A stretch of DNA of 36,252 nt from Clostridiales bacterium (GTDB lineage: Bacteria > Bacillota > Clostridia > Oscillospirales > Oscillospiraceae). The notes under the pieces were generated by a model. The model had not been told where the DNA came from. It ran no database searches and was given only the letters and a program-made list of their open reading frames with translations. This document shows, piece by piece, positions 33,509-36,252 of this stretch. Made by a program: the position numbers and the translations under genes. How positions within the stretch are numbered: position 1 is the stretch's first letter; each line of letters starts with the position of its first letter. The stretch is taken from contig SFHI01000016.1 in NCBI GenBank assembly GCA_004555705.1, forward strand, positions 1-36,252. Reading direction: 5' to 3'.

Positions 33509-34258
33509 GTGGAAGCTTACGGAGCGCTGGCGGAGAGCTATGACCGCCTGACGAACGACGTGGACTACCGGGCCACCGTGGATTTTTATGATGAAATATT
33601 GCGCCGGGAAGGAGTTACGCCCCGGTCTGTGGCGGACCTCGCCTGCGGGACGGGCTCTGTCTCCGCTCTCTTTGCGGAAAGAGGCCTGCGGGTTGTGGGT
33701 GTGGATATTTCCGAGGAAATGCTGACAGTGGCGCAGCAAAAGACCGGGGGCATGGACAATCCTCCCTGGTTTGTCTGCCAGCCGCTTCAGGAGCTCAGGC
33801 TCCCAAGAGCGGTGGATCTGGCGGTCTGCGCCCTGGACAGCCTGGACTACATCACAGAACCTGCCGACTGCGCCTTGGCAATCCGCAGAATCTACAAGGC
33901 GCTGAACCCGGGTGGGATGTTTATTTTCGACGTGAATACGCCCGAGAAGCTCCGTGCTATGGACGGTCAGGTTTTCCTGGATGAGGACGAGGACGTTTAC
34001 TGCGTGTGGAGGGGCGAGTTCGACGAACAAACCAATATTTGCTCCTATGGAATGGATTTGTTCCAACGCAGGGGGGAGGTTTGGGTCCGCTCCTTTGAGG
34101 AACACCGGGAGTATGCCTACACCCAGGAACAGCTGGTGGGCTATCTTCAAGCGGCGGGCTTTTCCCGAATCGAGGTTTACGCAGATCGGAGCTTCCGGGC
34201 CCCCGGACCCGGGGAGCAGAGAATCTATATCAAAGCGAGAAAGGGTATTGTCAGATGA
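33509..34258 (+). CDS. Class I SAM-dependent methyltransferase
   Basis: A 249-residue enzyme. It opens YGALAESYDRLTNDVDY, followed by motif I VADLACGTGSVSALFAERG, acidic GVDISEEML and a post-motif LDSLDYI. The family resembles SAM methyltransferases commonly found near divisome or Hsp33 genes in Clostridia. The substrate is unknown. The GTG at 33509 has AAAGGAG 5-6 bases upstream and begins where homology is expected. An upstream ATG at 33464 would lie inside the ftsZ terminator. The stop overlaps the hslO start (ATGA). Confidence 0.85.
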   Translation: MEAYGALAESYDRLTNDVDYRATVDFYDEILRREGVTPRSVADLACGTGSVSALFAERGLRVVGVDISEEMLTVAQQKTGGMDNPPWFVCQPLQELRLPRAVDLAVCALDSLDYITEPADCALAIRRIYKALNPGGMFIFDVNTPEKLRAMDGQVFLDEDEDVYCVWRGEFDEQTNICSYGMDLFQRRGEVWVRSFEEHREYAYTQEQLVGYLQAAGFSRIEVYADRSFRAPGPGEQRIYIKARKGIVR

Positions 34259-35133
34259 ACGATTACATTGTGCGCGGAATGAGCATGGACGGCTTCGTGA
34301 AGGCCGTGGGCATCCGTTCCACGGAGCTGGTGAAAAGAGGCACTCAGATTCAGAAAACCACGCCCAACGCCACCGCGGCTTTCGGACGGGCGCTTACCGC
34401 CGCATCCATGATGGGAAATATGCAGAAGGTTGAAAACGGTTCTATGACCCTTCAGGTGCGCGGAGGCGGTCCCATTGGGACGATAACAGTGGTTTCCGAT
34501 GCCGTGGGAAATGTCCGCGGGTGTGTGACGGAACCAAATGTGCCGCTCGTTGAGAAATATCCGGGGAAGCTGGATGTGGGCGCCACGGTGGGAACCGATG
34601 GAACCCTCACGGTGATCCGGGATTTGCAGATGAAGGAGCCGTACATCGGTTCCACGGAGCTGGTTTCCGGGGAAATCGGGGATGACGTGACTGCCTACTT
34701 TGCACAGAGCGAGCAGACGCCGACGGCCTGTGCCCTGGGGGTGCTGGTGGATCGGGACTGCAGCGTTAAGGTCGCGGGGGGATATCTTCTCCAGCTGCTT
34801 CCCGGTGCGCCGGATGAGATCGTCGACAAGCTGGAGAAGGGGATTCAGCGCGCCGGCGCGGTTACGCCCATGCTGGAAAACAGTATGACACCTGAAGAAA
34901 TTCTCGGACAGGTGATGGGGGATTTGGGCGTGGTGTTTCTGGAAACTACGGAGGTTTCCTACAAATGCTATTGCTCCCGGCATCGGGTTGAGAGCGCGCT
35001 GATCAGCCTGGGCAGAAAAGAGTTGGAGGAGATTGCCTGTGAGGGACAGACCTTCCCGGTGGAGTGCCAGTTCTGTGACGAAATCTATCGATTTACGCCG
35101 GAGGATATCCGGGAACTGCTGAAGAAAATTTGA
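34255..35133 (+). CDS. hslO: Redox-regulated holdase chaperone Hsp33
   Basis: A 292-residue Hsp33 of normal length. It has DYIVRGMSMDGFVKAVGI at the N terminus, RGGGPIGTITVVSDA, GGYLLQLLPGA and the zinc redox switch Cys238-x-Cys240 with Cys271-x-x-Cys274. Oxidation releases zinc and turns the protein into a holdase that protects unfolding proteins from bleach-like stress. It is translated in overlap with the methyltransferase gene. No clear terminator was found in 35134-35207. Confidence 0.96.
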   Translation: MNDYIVRGMSMDGFVKAVGIRSTELVKRGTQIQKTTPNATAAFGRALTAASMMGNMQKVENGSMTLQVRGGGPIGTITVVSDAVGNVRGCVTEPNVPLVEKYPGKLDVGATVGTDGTLTVIRDLQMKEPYIGSTELVSGEIGDDVTAYFAQSEQTPTACALGVLVDRDCSVKVAGGYLLQLLPGAPDEIVDKLEKGIQRAGAVTPMLENSMTPEEILGQVMGDLGVVFLETTEVSYKCYCSRHRVESALISLGRKELEEIACEGQTFPVECQFCDEIYRFTPEDIRELLKKI

Positions 35134-35207
35134 TTTTTGGCTGGATTTGAAGGGTAAGTGCCGGAATCAGGCTGCCGAATGTTTTTACAAAAAAAGAGAA
35201 AAAATGC

Positions 35208-35236
35208 TTGACAAAAGAAGCCTTTGTGTGTATAAT
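35208..35236 (+). promoter_or_regulatory. Consensus promoter of the tRNA operon
   Basis: Perfect TTGACA (35208-35213) and TATAAT (35231-35236) with 17-base spacing, as expected of a stable-RNA promoter. The leader to the first tRNA is about 35 bases. Confidence 0.92.
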
Positions 35237-35278
35237 GAACCACGTCGCTGAGGTGCGCAGCGCTTCAAGCGAAGGTTC

Positions 35279-35354
35279 GGGAGCATAGCTCAGCTGGGAG
35301 AGCACATGCCTTACAAGCATGGGGTCACAGGTTCGAGCCCTGTTGTTCCCACCA
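35279..35354 (+). tRNA. tRNA-Val (anticodon UAC)
   Basis: A 76-base cloverleaf. GGGAGCA pairs with TGTTCCC (one G-T), the anticodon loop is CTTACAA, the T-loop is TTCGAGC and CCA is encoded. Confidence 0.97.
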
Positions 35355-35362
35355 CACAATTT

Positions 35363-35439
35363 GGCCCGGTGGTGCAGTCGGTTAGCACGCCAGCCTGTCA
35401 CGCTGGAGGTCGACGGTTCGAGTCCGTTCCGGGTCGCCA
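35363..35439 (+). tRNA. tRNA-Asp (anticodon GUC)
   Basis: A 77-base cloverleaf. Acceptor GGCCCGG pairs with CCGGGTC, the anticodon loop is CTGTCAC, the discriminator is G and CCA is encoded. It lies 8 bases after tRNA-Val. Confidence 0.97.
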
Positions 35440-35460
35440 TTTATATATCGCATCTTGCGG

Positions 35461-35484
35461 TATGAGGAAGGTTACTTCCTCATA
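35461..35484 (+). other. tRNA spacer hairpin 1 (Asp-Phe)
   Basis: A perfect 10-bp stem (35461-35470 with 35475-35484) with loop GTTA. It ends one base before tRNA-Phe. Confidence 0.7.
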
Positions 35485-35485
35485 T

Positions 35486-35561
<76 letters not shown>

Positions 35562-35562
35562 T

Positions 35563-35586
35563 TCCCATCGGGTCACCCCGATGGGA
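35563..35586 (+). other. tRNA spacer hairpin 2 (Phe-Gly)
   Basis: A perfect 10-bp stem (35563-35572 with 35577-35586) with loop TCAC, in the 31-base spacer. Confidence 0.7.
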
Positions 35587-35592
35587 TAAGAT

Positions 35593-35668
35593 GCGGGTGT
35601 AGCTCATCCGGTAGAGCGCCACCTTGCCAAGGTGGAGGTAGCGAGTTCGAGCCTCGTCACCCGCTCCA
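35593..35668 (+). tRNA. tRNA-Gly (anticodon GCC)
   Basis: A 76-base cloverleaf. Acceptor GCGGGTG pairs with CACCCGC, the anticodon loop is TTGCCAA and CCA is encoded. Confidence 0.97.
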
Positions 35669-35673
35669 GAAAG

Positions 35674-35698
35674 ATTAGGAACGCACAGCGTTCCTAAT
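35674..35698 (+). other. tRNA spacer hairpin 3 (Gly-Cys)
   Basis: A perfect 10-bp stem (35674-35683 with 35689-35698) with a 5-base loop CACAG, in the 37-base spacer. Confidence 0.7.
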
Positions 35699-35705
35699 TT
35701 CATAT

Positions 35706-35780
35706 GGTACCGTGGCCAAGTGGTAAGGCAAGAGTCTGCAAAACTCTCATTCGCCAGTTCAAATCTGGCCGGTACCTCCA
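35706..35780 (+). tRNA. tRNA-Cys (anticodon GCA)
   Basis: A 75-base cloverleaf. Acceptor GGTACCG pairs with CGGTACC, the anticodon loop is CTGCAAA and CCA is encoded. Confidence 0.97.
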
Positions 35781-35783
35781 TTT

Positions 35784-35843
35784 GTGATGTTCACTTTTGA
35801 TGCAGAACCCAAAAAGTTCTCGGAAAAGTGAACATCACTTTTT
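35784..35843 (+). terminator. Terminator of the tRNA operon
   Basis: A perfect 15-bp outer stem (35784-35798 with 35824-35838) encloses a 25-base loop holding an inner AGAAC/GTTCT stem. Five T residues follow. It begins 4 bases after tRNA-Cys. Confidence 0.85.
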
Positions 35844-36002
35844 ATATGCTATTTCTGATGGAAAAATGTTTGAAGTTCACGGGTAAAATGTTAACACCTA
35901 AATTCCCGGAAATTCTACCAACAAGAATAGAACAGGATGAAAGCAAGTCAGGAATACTGAAAATGTGATAATTTCAGAACTTTTTGACTTGATTTTTCTT
36001 CC

Positions 36003-36030
36003 AAAGTATAGCAGAATAATACTATACTTT
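36003..36030. promoter_or_regulatory. Palindrome upstream of the transposase-like gene
   Basis: AAAGTATAG (36003-36011) and CTATACTTT (36022-36030) are perfect 9-bp inverted repeats around 10 bases, 22 bases before the ATG. A TTGACT (35984-35989) with TATAGC at 17 bases could be a promoter. The whole stretch 35844-36052 is AT-rich and otherwise empty. Confidence 0.4.
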
Positions 36031-36052
36031 AGATAGAAAGTGTGTGATACAC

Positions 36053-36252
36053 ATGGCACTGAATAAGGATGTTCTGGTAGAAATGCCTGCACATTGTGTA
36101 CGGACAAAGAAGGATAAAGCAGTATATGTGCAATATACGATCCGTGCGTATCGGAACGAAAAAGGAAAGCCTACCAGTGAGCGTGTATCAATTGGAAAAG
36201 AAGATCCTGAAACCGGTATGCTGATCCCAAATCGGAATTATTATGAGTATGT
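36053..36252 (+). CDS. N terminus of an IS1634-family-like transposase (partial, runs off window)
   Basis: The first 66 residues read MALNKDVLVEMPAHC, then a YVQYTIRAYRNEKGKPTSER segment and SIGKEDPETGMLIPN. Short RNEKGKP and GKxDPETGMLIPN motifs are typical of the N-terminal region of IS1634/IS4-like transposases. Codons are clearly more AT-rich than in neighbouring genes, which supports acquisition by transfer. The 3' end and right inverted repeat are outside the window. No ribosome site of the strong local type precedes the ATG. Confidence 0.6.
   Translation, partial: MALNKDVLVEMPAHCVRTKKDKAVYVQYTIRAYRNEKGKPTSERVSIGKEDPETGMLIPNRNYYEY

Overview
The window looks like a chromosomal segment of a GC-rich, spore-forming, anaerobic member of the Clostridia (Oscillospiraceae/Ruminococcaceae type). 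The evidence is a Firmicutes-style division and cell-wall (dcw) cluster with a meso-diaminopimelate type MurE, spore maturation genes spmA/spmB, an AbrB/SpoVT-type regulator, rubrerythrin, a small clostridial 2[4Fe-4S] ferredoxin, strong AGGAGG ribosome sites and sigma-A type promoters. No taxonomic search could be run, so this is inference from gene content.

Bases 1-17900 are a mosaic of short operons. An AraC-family regulator is divergent from uxuA and an SDR-type fructuronate reductase (hexuronate breakdown). Next come a GntR(YtrA-like)/ABC ATPase/permease operon with a textbook self-regulated promoter, an alpha/beta hydrolase, and an ECF transporter S component. A lipoprotein with a long structured leader sits beside a DUF4428-like zinc protein, followed by nagB, rubrerythrin and a DEDDh exonuclease with a zinc ribbon. 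The region ends with spmA-spmB, an abrB-like gene, rsmI, a TrmN6-like methyltransferase and a ferredoxin. Four small non-coding inverted-repeat elements are scattered between these genes. Three share one interior and one has a different interior but the same terminal repeat.

Bases 18034-33442 hold clpC and then the dcw cluster: mraZ, rsmH, ftsL-like, PBP (spoVD/ftsI), murE, murF, mraY, ftsW, murG, divIB/ftsQ and ftsZ. Genes overlap or nearly touch, so translation is probably coupled. mraZ has a clear promoter followed by MraZ-box direct repeats, and ftsZ has its own promoter. Together these genes make UDP-MurNAc-pentapeptide (MurE, MurF), load it on lipid (MraY, MurG), polymerise and crosslink it at the septum (FtsW with the PBP), and organise the division ring (FtsZ, FtsL, FtsQ). 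murD, murC, murB and ftsA are not present here.

Bases 33509-35780 hold a SAM methyltransferase coupled to hslO (Hsp33) and a five-gene tRNA operon (Val-Asp-Phe-Gly-Cys) with a consensus promoter, hairpins in three of its four spacers and a strong terminator. After that the DNA turns AT-rich and an IS1634-like transposase begins, cut by the window edge.
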